Assembly: GCA_014529385.2 (NCBI GenBank)
Contig: CM043955.1
Span: forward strand, 140,434,206 to 140,498,205
Direction: 5' to 3'
DNA from: Adiantum capillus-veneris
Taxonomy: Eukaryota; Streptophyta; Polypodiopsida; Polypodiales; Pteridaceae
DNA: 64,000 nucleotides
The notes below the pieces were generated by a model. The model did not search any database, was not told the DNA's origin, and saw only the letters and a list, made by a program, of their open reading frames with translations. The position numbers were made by a program, and so were the translations under genes. Of the stretch, positions 1-14,692 are shown piece by piece (position 1 is the stretch's first letter; every line of letters begins with the position of its first letter).

Positions 1-375
1 TGATTGAGACATGTGTAGACATAGTTAGACATGCTTAAAATAGAAGTTAGACATGAACTCAAAGCTTGGGAAAGAGGGGGGGGAGGGGGGCTGTGAGCAT
101 AGTTTGGTTGCTTAGGCAAGAAGCGATGGCAGATATTTCAACGCCATTCTTGCACCTACATTAGATAGGGTCAAGGATTCCTAGGCAAAACAACCTTGAC
201 TATGCTCACCATACTGCTTTGTGGAGGATGAACCAAATTACAAAGAAACTTTGGAGGGAGAAGTGGCTTCGAAATGTCACATGCACTTGTGGAAAGAGTG
301 ATTGAGACATGTGTAGACTTAGTTAGACATGCTTAAAATAGAAGTTAGACATGAACTCAAAGCTTGGGAAAGAGG

Positions 376-422
<47 letters not shown>

Positions 423-660
423 GAGCATAGTTTGGTTGCTTAGGCAAGAAGCGATGGCAGATATTTCAACGCCATTCTTGCACCTACATCAGATAGGGTC
501 AAGGATTCCTAGGCAAAACAACCTTGACTATGCTCACCATACTGCTTTGTGGAGGATGAACCAAATTACAAAGAAACTTTGGAGGGAGAAGTGGCTTCCA
601 AATGTCACATGCACTTGTGGAAAGAGTGATTGAGACATGTGTAGACATAGTTAGACATGT
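1..660. repeat. Tandem duplication, ~300-bp unit, two copies plus partial third
   Basis: The segment beginning GATTGAGACATGTGTAGAC occurs at about 2, 300 and 628. The first two units are collinear and nearly identical over roughly 300 bases, and the third is only its first ~40 bases. The main difference between units is the G-tract in the middle: short in unit 1 (about 75-90), long in unit 2 (378-421). No coding potential is convincing; the frame through the G-tract only reads polyglycine. Confidence 0.9.
378..421. repeat. Poly-G tract, 44 G
   Basis: An uninterrupted run of about 44 G lies in the second unit of the ~300-bp duplication. The matching position in the first unit is only a short interrupted G-run. 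Tract length may also be affected by sequencing or assembly error in homopolymers. Confidence 0.85.
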
Positions 661-663
661 TTA

Positions 664-857
664 AAATAGAAGTGCTTACAATGAAATAGAATCAATAAAC
701 ATGCATAACTAACAAGGTAAGGAATGCAACCACGCACTCATTAATTAAGTGACTTAGATGAAATAGAAGTGCTTACAATGAAATAGAATCAATAAACATG
801 CATAACTAACAAGGTAAGGAATGCAACCACGCACTCATTAATTAAGTGACTTAGATG
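664..857. repeat. Tandem duplication, 97-bp unit, two copies
   Basis: The sequence starting AAATAGAAGTGCTTACAATG at 664 repeats at 761 and runs through GACTTAGATG, with essentially identical copies. It begins inside the partial third unit of the preceding duplication, so the two duplications abut. Confidence 0.92.
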
Positions 858-5250
<4,393 letters not shown>

Positions 5251-5253
5251 CCA

Positions 5254-5278
5254 TGTGTGTTTGTGTGTGCACGCGCGT

Positions 5279-5347
<69 letters not shown>
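5254..5347. repeat. (GT)/(CA) microsatellite with a palindromic centre
   Basis: A GT-rich arm (about 5254-5270) runs into the self-complementary core GTGCACGCGCGTGCAC and then a long (AC)n array to about 5347. The GT arm and the first part of the AC arm are reverse complements around CGCG, so the locus can fold into a hairpin. Alternating purine-pyrimidine sequence over ~90 bp also has Z-DNA-forming character. Confidence 0.9.
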
Positions 5348-5350
<3 letters not shown>

Positions 5351-6150
5351 CTCTCCCATCAACATTTTCTCATTTTGGTGTTCTCTGGTTATAGATTGTG
5401 CAATAAGACTTAAAAATATCATTTTTAACCTTTTAAAATTTAAAATGATATATCTCAAGAACTTTACTAAAGGTTATTCTCACAACCATTCACATAATGG
5501 ATAATACACATTCTATTATTACCATTAAATCTAATGATAGTACATCTTTAGTTGTATCCATTGCTTGCTCTCGGAGCAAAAGAACATAATACAAGCATGA
5601 TTATTCTAAACAATTGAGGCCTAGTCGGGAGCCTATACAAGAAAGGATGAAGCTTTGGATGCATAAAAGTGAATCTGGGTCTACATCCAATGTACTATGG
5701 CACATAAATCCTTGGTACTACAACTCAGCAAAACAAGCAGGACTAAGACCACTACTAGTTTCTAATATGATATGCTCTATATAAGCTAGCTAGTGGCCAA
5801 AATTTACCAACAACTATTAATAAGCACTCTTTATGTGATGGTTTTGATATTGTGGTTTGCACCCAATAAGAAGTATGAATTGTGAGTGCATGTGCTAGTA
5901 AGCATCTTGTATTTCTCTATAGCACACACATATATGCTAGCTAGCACTCAATAAGTGCAACAAGTTAACACTATCACCTTTAGTACTTAGTAGCAACGAT
6001 GATTAGTTGTTTATCCCAGGGTTTATCTATGTCAATATGATGAAACTGAGATAGGTAGCAAGTCCTGGTAGCATTCCATATCTCATTGTTGTAGCACACT
6101 ACTCATGATTTTGTAAGATCATATGTGGACATGCAATAACTACAGGTGTG
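5348..6150. other. Unassigned sequence
   Basis: No gene or element end recognised; AT-rich with short frames only. Confidence 0.45.
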
Positions 6151-6338
6151 TTCAATTGTGCCTTCGTTGATGCAGAAGACCTTGTAGTTAATGGATTACT
6201 TGCATTTCTTACAAAAACCCAACTTAAAGGTATATGTATTGGCCTTCAATGGTGCCTTCATTGATGGGGAAGACTTTGTAATCTATGGATTGCTTGCATT
6301 TCTTGTAAAACTCCCAATTAAGGGTGTAGGTATTGGCC
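6151..6338. repeat. Tandem duplication, 94-bp unit, two diverged copies
   Basis: TTCAATTGTGCCTTCGTTGATG at 6151 is matched by TTCAATGGTGCCTTCATTGATG at 6245, and similarity continues to TATTGGCC at the end of both units. The units differ by scattered substitutions, so this is older than the duplications at the left edge. Each unit is open in its own frame, but 94 is not a multiple of three, so the copies do not read through together. Confidence 0.85.
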
Positions 6339-6533
6339 TTTATGTAATGATGCATATGCATGAATGGAATATGAGAACTTAAAGTTGGCTCTACATCTTC
6401 ATGCGAGTGTCACAAAGGTAGAGATATCTATAGTATTATAATAGGGGGAGGGATTTGGGTCCTCCCCCTTGACACGTGGCAGTAGGCTGCTCACTCCGGC
6501 GGTGTAGCCTGTAGCACCCGACAACACAGTGAC

Positions 6534-6642
<109 letters not shown>

Positions 6643-6767
6643 CGGCAAAGGCCGCTGGCTGTACTAGTTGATATGGTGTACTTTGTCCATGAAGATTCAA
6701 AATGATTGCTTTATTGATCATGGCGCATAAAAAGTAGCTGATTTTTATTGATGAAGTTTAGTTGTTT

Positions 6768-7244
6768 TGTTATGGAATTGATATTCTACTATTTATTGCA
6801 GTTGACAGGTGGAAAAGACTTGACCGATCTAAGACTATGCAAAAAAATATATATTATGTACTTTTATTATTCAAGTGCTCTTTTATGAGCTTTGGTCGTT
6901 TATGCCCGGCCAATTTGTACTCAATTTGACCATTCAAGAAATCTATAAATCAAATACGTGCAAAAGGGAAATGGTCACTCTTGCACGGGGGGAGATTGCA
7001 TCCAGTGCTTGTGTCTTGCTCTTTCCTCTCCTCTCTTCTCTCTCCATGCCAACGTAGCACTCCACTCTAGGAGATGCGCTTGTACGCTTTCTTTCTCTCT
7101 TTCCTGCTCTCTGTCCCTCTCTTATCTCATACGGCTTGGAGTATGTGCAAAGATGGTTGCTAGGTATACAGTTTTGTCAATTATGGCTTGCAATATGCTG
7201 TTTTTCTCTATTCAACAGGCAAACCTCGCCTTCCATTTGTAGCA
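6768..7244 (+). repeat. 5' LTR of family A copy 1
   Basis: Begins TGTTATGG and ends GTAGCA, matching the right LTR at 26260-26751 and the two minus-strand LTRs at 35660-36146 and 41518-42002. It contains a conserved CGGCCAATTTGTACTC block and a CT-rich 3' half. Confidence 0.9.
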
Positions 7245-7245
7245 G

Positions 7246-7257
7246 TGGTATCAGAGC
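7246..7257 (+). other. Primer binding site, initiator Met tRNA
   Basis: TGGTATCAGAGC starts one base after the LTR. It is the complement of the 3' end of plant initiator methionine tRNA, the usual Ty1/copia primer. Confidence 0.9.
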
Positions 7258-7693
7258 GAGGTGATGCGTTCCCGAGTATACGATAATCACGTTTATGGAG
7301 ATTAGCAGGAGTAAAGATAAGTCATGTTTACTGAAACTTAACTTATCTTGTTTGGAAAAAAAAAGATTATTATTAATCTCATGAAATTTCAAATTTGTTT
7401 TGATTGTTTCAAAATTGTGAATTTTCATGACTAAATAAAATATATTCACTGATTATAATCAGTCATATGAAGCTAATTATGCATGAGGAAATGAGAAGTT
7501 TCGCTCCATATAGCTATAGAAAAAGCTCATTGCTAATATGAATATGCATATATAAGAGATATAATCAGATATGTTGGGAATTAGCAAGTGCAAGCCACAA
7601 GAAGAGATTGGATGATTATCGATATAGAATAAGGGATCGTCTCGAGAAAAAAGGAAGAAGCTTAGATAGAGAAGGGGACCTTTAACTTTCAAT
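7258..7693. other. Internal leader of family A copy 1, left part
   Basis: AT-rich, no long frame. It ends at the TCAAT target site of gypsy element C and resumes at 22027. Confidence 0.7.
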
Positions 7694-8002
7694 TCTTAAC
7701 CCTCACGCACATTCCTATCACCTAAGACGGACACTGTATTATTTATTTGGTAGAGTCAGGTACCGGGCTTGTCGGTCCAATAGGAAAAGGGTAAGAGTGA
7801 TCACTAGATGAGAGGTGCACTCTAACTGGAACATTCAAGGGATTAGTTGGCTAAGCATACGCGCCCAAGTGTGAATGGGGTGAGCTCATATAAAATTCAA
7901 CTAAACCTATAATTCACTCATTCTCTCATTTGTGCAATTGAAGAGTGCTCTTGCTCCATCTCCATCTTCTTCTTCTTCATCTCCTTGTGTGTGTGTGTAT
8001 GC

Positions 8003-8101
<99 letters not shown>

Positions 8102-8340
8102 TGCGATCGAGCATTGCGGCGGCACGACGGCAACGAGGTGGTTGAGCACGGCGTAGCGGCGTCTCCCTCTTCTTTGCGGTGAGGAATCCTCCACGACAGC
8201 AAGCGTAGACTGGTGAGTGACACACCATCGCCATCCTTGAGCTTACTAGTTTAGGTTTGTTGTGTGCTTGGAGCCATTTGTGGTTTGCACATAGTGTATT
8301 GGCAAGTTCCTTGCATTGACAAGTGGGACAGACGCACACA
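7694..8340 (+). repeat. 5' LTR of gypsy element C
   Basis: 647 bp, starting TCTTAACCCTCACGCAC (the right LTR starts TGTTAACCC, so the first dinucleotide has mutated) and ending GACGCACACA. It contains a (GA)47 array that accounts for almost all of the length difference from the 624-bp right LTR. Confidence 0.9.
8005..8098. repeat. (GA)n microsatellite inside LTR C
   Basis: About 47 GA repeats, at the same relative position as the ~36-repeat array in the other LTR (21710-21782). The array therefore moves with the element. Confidence 0.97.
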
Positions 8341-8344
8341 TTTT

Positions 8345-8360
8345 TGGCACCGTTGTCGGG
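8345..8360 (+). other. Primer binding site, tRNA-Asp type
   Basis: TGGCACCGTTGTCGGG lies four bases after the LTR. It differs at two positions from TGGCGCCGTTGCCGGG, the Asp-tRNA primer site common in plant gypsy elements. Both differences are transitions. Confidence 0.75.
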
Positions 8361-8584
8361 TAATGCCATACACTAAGGTTGAATGGCACTCTGTGCTTCT
8401 TTTGTGGTGCAATTTCAACTGTAGGAAAGGTAGGGAAGGAAGGTGTGTGTGTTGAGAAGAAGGATTTTGTGTTGCTACTGTGTATTTCTTTGTTGAACTT
8501 TTGAAAGGTTGCTGTGTTTTCTCTGTGTATAAGGTGTTAGTATTAAGGTTGTTAGTTCTGTGTAATGTAAAGTACAGTAAGTAG

Positions 8585-8776
8585 TGTTGGGGTATAAAGC
8601 CCAATGTGGTCGCCCAGGTAAGTGGGCGGGCCGCCAGGTATGTACACATATTCTTTTGTAAAAACCTAATAAGAACTCACTATGCTCTACACATTACAGT
8701 AGAGCGAGTTCACCATATCGTCGTGCTCTTCTTCTCGCACTCTCTCTCGCGTCGCACTTCCGCTCGTACTCCTTCA
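8585..8776 (+). repeat. 5' LTR of copia B copy 1
   Basis: 192 bp, TGTTGGGGTATAAAGCCC to CTCCTTCA. Very short for a copia LTR. It is nearly identical to 13939-14130 and to the reverse complements of 30655-30846 and 43695-43886. Confidence 0.95.
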
Positions 8777-8778
8777 AC

Positions 8779-8790
8779 AGGTATCAGAGC
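8779..8790 (+). other. Primer binding site, initiator Met tRNA
   Basis: AGGTATCAGAGC begins two bases after the LTR. Copy 2 has the standard TGGTATCAGAGC at the same place, so copy 1 has one change. Confidence 0.85.
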
Positions 8791-8903
8791 TCAGATCGAG
8801 GCTCAGGGCAGCACTGCAGGAGGCTAGAGTCACCAACTCAGATTGGAGTGAAATTCGACAGGCGAAGACACGGCCCCAAATCTCGTGGGCAAGCCCAAAG
8901 GGC

Positions 8904-9233
8904 TTGGTGTTGTCAGAATTTCATTCTGAGGTCATCTCGGCCACCGTTTGGCTTCGACAAAGGTCTGTGCAGGCCATTTTCGACTACGTGGTCTCGACGG
9001 GTGCAGATTTGACTCTGCAAATTTGGGGTTTTCGGCCTACGACTGCAGGTGCTGAGGATATCGACACTCCCAGAGTGTTGATTTGTGGCTGTCTACACAT
9101 CGAAGGACGGCTCACAGTTCTTGGAGGCGTGTCACATATGACACGGGCGCATCTACACATAGACTGTAGGCGACATCCACTAGTTCATCAGGTAGCTTGT
9201 GTTTGCTGCTTGATATTCCAGATTTCATCCTGA
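8904..9233 (+). other. Open frame in copia B leader, shared with copy 2
   Basis: A 109-codon frame lies between the primer site and gag, where many copia elements have only a short untranslated leader. The same frame is open over the same length in copy 2 (43237-43566, minus) with a few substitutions. It opens on TTG, not ATG, so translation is doubtful. No domain recognised. Confidence 0.35.
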
Positions 9234-9874
9234 CATTGCAGGTACTTCCACATGGGATGTATTGTCAGAGATGATGTATGTCTGTTGAGGGTTTGCTGGC
9301 TGTGAGTCACGCAGCAAACAACCGCCGCAGCGGTTACAACATACAGTGGGAAATTTGTGGATGTATGACTTTGTGGGAAGTCTATGTACTGTCAGATTTA
9401 CTGCAGCCTTTGTTGAGGGTCGAGTGAGGTTTTATTGAGCTAGGAGATTCTTGAATGTTCAAATCCTTTCGGTGATACAGGTCTTGGAGCGATCCCTCGA
9501 GCACCCTTAGATAGGCAGCTAGGATGTATTGACTGTGAGTTAGACAGTTGGGATTGCATCTTTGCTTTACTGCTGTTGAGGCATTGTCGCAGTCTATGCT
9601 TACAGGACAGTGACAGGACAGTCAAGGACAGTACAGGTGCAGGACAGGTTTACCCGCAGCTTACAATGTCAGAGAGACAGTGTTTTTGAGCTGTTTTTTG
9701 GTCTGTTTTTTGAGTACAGCCGAGCCATTTTACAAAGGAGACTCTGCCAAAATTTTTGCAGAATCTGAAGCTTTCTTGGTTCATTTGACAGGTTGATATT
9801 GGTTCAGAGGTCAGTTTACAGTGGAAACTATGCCGAATTTTTCCAAGGAAAGTAAACTACTGTGAAGCGTAGCT

Positions 9875-12800
9875 ATGGCTGGATCACAGGACACTTCTCT
9901 TTACAATATCAAGAAGCTGGATGGAACCAATTTCCCATAGTGGAAGAAGCAGATTTGGCACGTGTTGGTACAAAAGAAGCAGATAAAATCTATAAAGCTC
10001 AAGGGGATAAAACCAGAAGATATGTACGAAGATGAATGGAGCGAAATGGATGAATTGGCACTTTCTACCATTATGCTGACTTTGGCAAAAAGCGTTTACT
10101 TCAATGTAGCAGACGAGATGTCGGCTTATCAAGCATGGTTAAAGCTGAGTGATCTTTATGAGAAGCAGAGTGCAGCTTCACAGGTATACTGGCTTAAGAA
10201 GCTTGTTAACTTGAAGATGAAAGAAGGGACACCTATGTCCAATCATCTGAATGAATTCAACACAATCTACAGTCAGTTGTCAGCTCAAGGTGTCAAGTTT
10301 GATGAACCTGTTAGAGCTATGTTCCTGTTGATCACATTGCCGGAAAGTTGGGACACTTTTCACACAGCTTTGAGTAATTCTGCACCTCCAGATGGTTTGA
10401 ACATAACAGGTGTAGAAGGAAGTCTGCTTACTGAAGAAACCAATAGAAAGACAATGGACAAAGGCAAAGGAACAGCCTTAGTTGTCGGGGAAGGACCAAA
10501 GAAAAGTACAAAGGTGGAAAGAGGAATCAGTCTCGTAGCAAGTCCCGTAGTGCTAAAGGCAAGGGTGACATAGAATGCTACCATTGTGGCAAGAAGGGTC
10601 ACATGAAAAGAGACTGCAGAGAATGGAAAGCAGAAAAAGGCAAAGAGAAGCTGAAGACCACGGTGAGAAGAACAAGTCCTCAGTGAAGATTCAAGAAATA
10701 AATGTGACAAACACTGTTGCAGAGGATGACAGTCTAGTGTCAGGAGACATCTACTTCTTGAGGAATACAATGGACTCAGCTCTTCTTACAGCATCTGATG
10801 GAAATGCACTGAGTGACTGGATTATAGACTCAGGGGCATAACTTCATGTGTCTCCAAACAAGGAGTGGTTTACTTCTTATGTGACCACTAAAGATCATGT
10901 TCGGCTAGGCAATGGGCAGACATGTGAGATCTTAGGTGTTGGAGATGTTCAATTGAAGTTTCAGAATGGCTCTTCTTTCACGCTGAAGAATGTGAGACAT
11001 GTTCCCACAATTACAAAGACCTTGATCAGCACAGGTTTACTTGATGATGCTGGCTACGTCACCACTTTTGGACAGAACATGTGGAAGATATCCAAGGGTT
11101 CTATGACAGTAGCAGATGGAGTAAATTCTAGAGGACTTTACATGATTTATGTATCAAATGTCTCTAAAAATGTAATCAATGAAACCGAGTAGCCGAATGT
11201 TTCTTTGTGGCATAACCGGTTAGGACATATGTCCAAGAAGGGAATGGAAATCTTGTCTCGTTCTGGTTATTTGCCTGGATTTTCATTTAATGATTTTGAA
11301 TTCTGTGAACATTGTTTGTATGGTAAGCAAACACAGTAGCCACATAAGCATAGAAGTAGTAGAAGAGATACACAGTTGGCACTTGTTCATAGTGATTTGT
11401 GTGGACCTATGCCTAACCTATCTCTAGGGGGAGCTTCTTACTTTATGACATTTATAGATGATTACTCGAGGAAAGTATGGGTTTACTTTCTCAAGCACAA
11501 GGATGAAGCGTTTAGTGTTTTCAAAATGTTTGTGACACTTGTGGAGAATCAGAGTGGCAAGAAGCTTAAATGCTTACGCACTGACAATGGTGGAGAGTAT
11601 CTTTCAAAGGCCTTTTAGGACTTTTGTGAGTCAAAAGGTATAAAACGTGAACTTACTGCTCCTTACAATCCTCCTCAAAATGGTGTTGCTGAGAGGATGA
11701 ATACGACCATACAAGAGAAGGTCAGAAGTATGTGTTCTAATGCACAACTGCCAAATGGGTTTTGGGCTGAAGCTGTATCAACAGCTGTTCATCTTGTAAA
11801 TAGATCTCCTAGCAAGGTTTTGCAGAAGGATTCAATGCCAGAGATGGTATGGTCAGGCAAAATGCCCTCATACAAGCATCTTAGAGTCTTTGGCTGTGAG
11901 GCATATACTCACGTTCCAAAGGAATTTAGGAACAAACTTGAGCCAAAGAGTAGAAAGTGCATCTTTCTAGGCTATGGTAATTCTGGTGAGATGGGGTACA
12001 GACTTTGGGATCCCAAATCCAGAAAGGTTGTCCGCAGCAATGACGTTCACTTTAATGAATCCAAATATCTAAACCAGAGAGGGTTGAGGAGATTAGAAGA
12101 GTTGTCTTCCAAGAAGATGGACCTGCACGTGCAAGACAAAATGTCAGGGCTCAAGAGGAGCAAGGAGAGAATAGAGTGGAACCACATGTTGTGGCTGAGC
12201 CTGAGCCACCTATTGTGCGTAGATCTGGACATGTCACGCGACCTCCTGATAGGTTTGTTCCATCTATGAACTATGTCATGTTGACTGATTGCAATGAGCC
12301 TTCATGTTACAAGGAAGCAGTGCAAATGAAGGACTCCGGGAATTGGCAATTGGCCATGCAGTCAGAGATGACAGCTCTGCATAAAAACCAGACATGGAAG
12401 CTAGTTAAATTACCACGGGGCAAAAAGGCTCTACCTTGTAAATGGGTTTACACGTATAAGATCACAGCTCATGATAGTCAGCCAAAGTACAAAGCAAGGC
12501 TTGTTGCCAAGGGCTTTAAGCAAGAACAAGGCATTGACTTTGATGAAGTCTTCTCTCCGGTGGTCAAGATGACTACATTGAGATGCTTTCTTGCATTGGT
12601 TGCCATATTAGATTTGGTGTTGCACCAAATGGATGTCAAGACAGCGTTCTTGCATGGTGATTTAGATGTGGAAATTTACATGCAGCAGCCAGAAGGGTTT
12701 GTTGAGAAAGGCAAGGAAGATTGGGTATGCCAGTTGTTAAAGAGTCTTTATGGCTTAAAACAATCACCGAGGGCATGGTACCATAAATTCCACAAGTTTA

Positions 12801-13849
12801 TGCTTGCTCAAGGCTACAAACGTAGTGAGTTTGATCACTGTCTATATACAAAGAAGGCTAAGGATGGCAGTTGGCTGATCCTTATTTTGTATGTGGATGA
12901 CATGTTGATTGCTGGCAAGCACTTGGAAGAAATTTCAGCTTTGAAGTCAAAGATGGAAAAATCGTTTGACATGAAAGACATGGGTGAGGCAAGTCATATA
13001 CTTGGTATGCACATTGAGAGAGACAGATCAAAGAAGTTGATTTGGTTATCTCAAACAGAGTATATTGACAAGGTTTTGCAACGTTTCAATATGGAGAAGG
13101 GAAAGGCACTGAGTGTTCCATTGCCACCATATTTGAAACTTAGCAAACAGGATTGTCCTGTGTCTGAGGAAGAACAGGCTAAAATGGATAAGATTCCATA
13201 TGCGTCTGCAGTGGGTAGTTTGATGTATGCAATGATTGCTACTCGCCCAGACATTGCATTTGCAGTGGGAGTAGTAAGTCGATACATGTCAAACCCAGGC
13301 AAGAAACATTGGGAGGCAATGAAAGGAATATTGAGATACCTGAAAGCTACAAAGAGTATGCGTATATACTATGGGAGTCAGGAGCTAAGTGTAAAGGGTT
13401 TTGCAGACTCAGATTATGCAGGTGACTTAGACAACCGAAGGTCTACGTCAGGGTATGTCTTTACATTGGCTGGTGGAGCAGTATCATGGCGTTCTAGATT
13501 ACAAGATTGTGTTACTCAGTCTACTACAGAGGCTGAATATGTTGCAGCATCAGAGGCATGCAAAGAATCAATTTGGCTTAATCGACTAGTAACAGATTTG
13601 GGAATCAAAGAAGAGATGCCTGTGTTATATTGTGATAGTCAAAGTGCTATACAATTGGCTCGCAATCCAGTTTATCACTCAAAGGGAAAGCGTGTGGATG
13701 TGAAGTATCATTTCATCAGGGAAATGCTCGAGGATAAGCAACTTCAGCTTGTCAAAGTTCATACCACAGAAAATCCTGCTGATCTACTTACAAAAGGACT
13801 TCCCTCAGAGAGCTTTGCGCATTTTCGCAAGCAGTTAGGTGTAGGGTAG
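9875..13849 (+). pseudogene. Copia B copy 1 gag-pol polyprotein, decayed
   Basis: ATG at 9875 opens a copia gag with the LDGTNFP motif, broken almost at once by a TAG near 9937. After a frameshift near 10480-10500 comes the zinc knuckle CYHCGKKGHMKRDC (about 10576-10617), then a second shift near 10650. The protease has DSGA, followed at once by a TAA (10839-10841). The integrase shows HSD near 11393, the DNGGEY aspartate near 11583 and the NGVAER glutamate near 11684. The RT/RNase H part (12176-13849) is open, with YVDDMLIAG near 12889 and SDYAGDLDNRRSTSG near 13410. Further TAG stops at 11190, 11338 and 11616 replace CAG codons still present in copy 2. Sequence style suggests the Tork/Tnt1 group. 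Confidence 0.93.
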
Positions 13850-13938
13850 TACATCACTTCTCTACATCTCTTGTATATTAGCTTGTATAGTAGCTTCTCT
13901 CACACTTAAAGTACCACATTGGACTTTAAGTGGGAGGT

Positions 13939-14130
13939 TGTTGGGGTATAAAGCCCAATGTGGTCGCCCATGTAAGTGGGCGGGCTGCCAAGTATGCACA
14001 CATATTCTTTTGTAAAAACCTAATAAGAACTCACTATGCTCTACACATTACAGTAGAGCGAGTTCACCATATCGTCGTGCTCTTCTTCTCGCACTCTCTC
14101 TCGTGTCGCACTTCCGCTCGTACTCCTTCA
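13939..14130 (+). repeat. 3' LTR of copia B copy 1
   Basis: 192 bp, preceded by the purine tract AAGTGGGAGG (about 13928-13937) that primes plus-strand synthesis, and followed by the AGTAG duplication. Confidence 0.95.
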
Positions 14131-14135
14131 AGTAG

Positions 14136-14692
14136 GAAGTAGATCTGTGAGAGCTAATGAAGTGTGTTAGTGTGTAACAGTAGGTGTATTAGTTGTGAGT
14201 AGGTAGGTAGAGTGTGTGTGTGCTCGCGCGCAGGCCGCGGCGACCTTATCCAAAATTTTAATGGTAGGACTGGGATCGGGAATATCTCCCAGACCCTATC
14301 CCAAACTCACGCTCAGGCTCAGGCCTCACTCGCCCTTTAAACTTATGTATTTTAACTTCACACGTAGCTAAAAATCGACTTTTTTGAGGACCAACGGAGC
14401 TTCAGGTGACTGAACGTTGTGCTATAAAGCACACCGCGACCCTCTGAGTGATATGCTCGTTTTGAGCTATCACACACTTTAATAAAAAAGTCGATCATTA
14501 AAAACATAAAAAAACATTAAAAAACGGACACCTAAAAAAGTAAGCGGTTAACCTTCGAGGTTATTCACCGACGCTTGTAGGGTGTCAAAGACATATGCAT
14601 CTGCACTCTGGTCGTGTGCTAGAGATGAAGCAACCAGAGAGAATTTTGACTTACACGAATTCTCATAATCCACCTACCTTAGGTTCCGGGCC
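14136..14692. other. Gypsy C leader, right part
   Basis: Untranslated leader between the copia insertion and gag. No gene seen. Confidence 0.7.

Larger units (their letters stand above)
8585..14130 (+). mobile_element. Ty1/copia element B, copy 1
   Basis: 5546 bp with two 192-bp LTRs (8585-8776 and 13939-14130) and a perfect AGTAG duplication (8580-8584 and 14131-14135). Internal order is Met-tRNA primer site, a ~1.1-kb leader, then gag, protease, integrase, reverse transcriptase and RNase H, the copia order. I count about five differences between the LTRs by eye. The polyprotein has several stops and frameshifts, so this copy is dead. It sits in the leader of gypsy element C. Confidence 0.95.

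Noticed and set aside
364-633. Polyglycine frame
   Set aside because: Produced by the poly-G tract; the flanks are a tandem duplicate with no coding signature.
664-857. CRISPR-like array
   Set aside because: Only two long direct copies without spacers; other repeats in the window are microsatellites, LTRs or tandem duplications.
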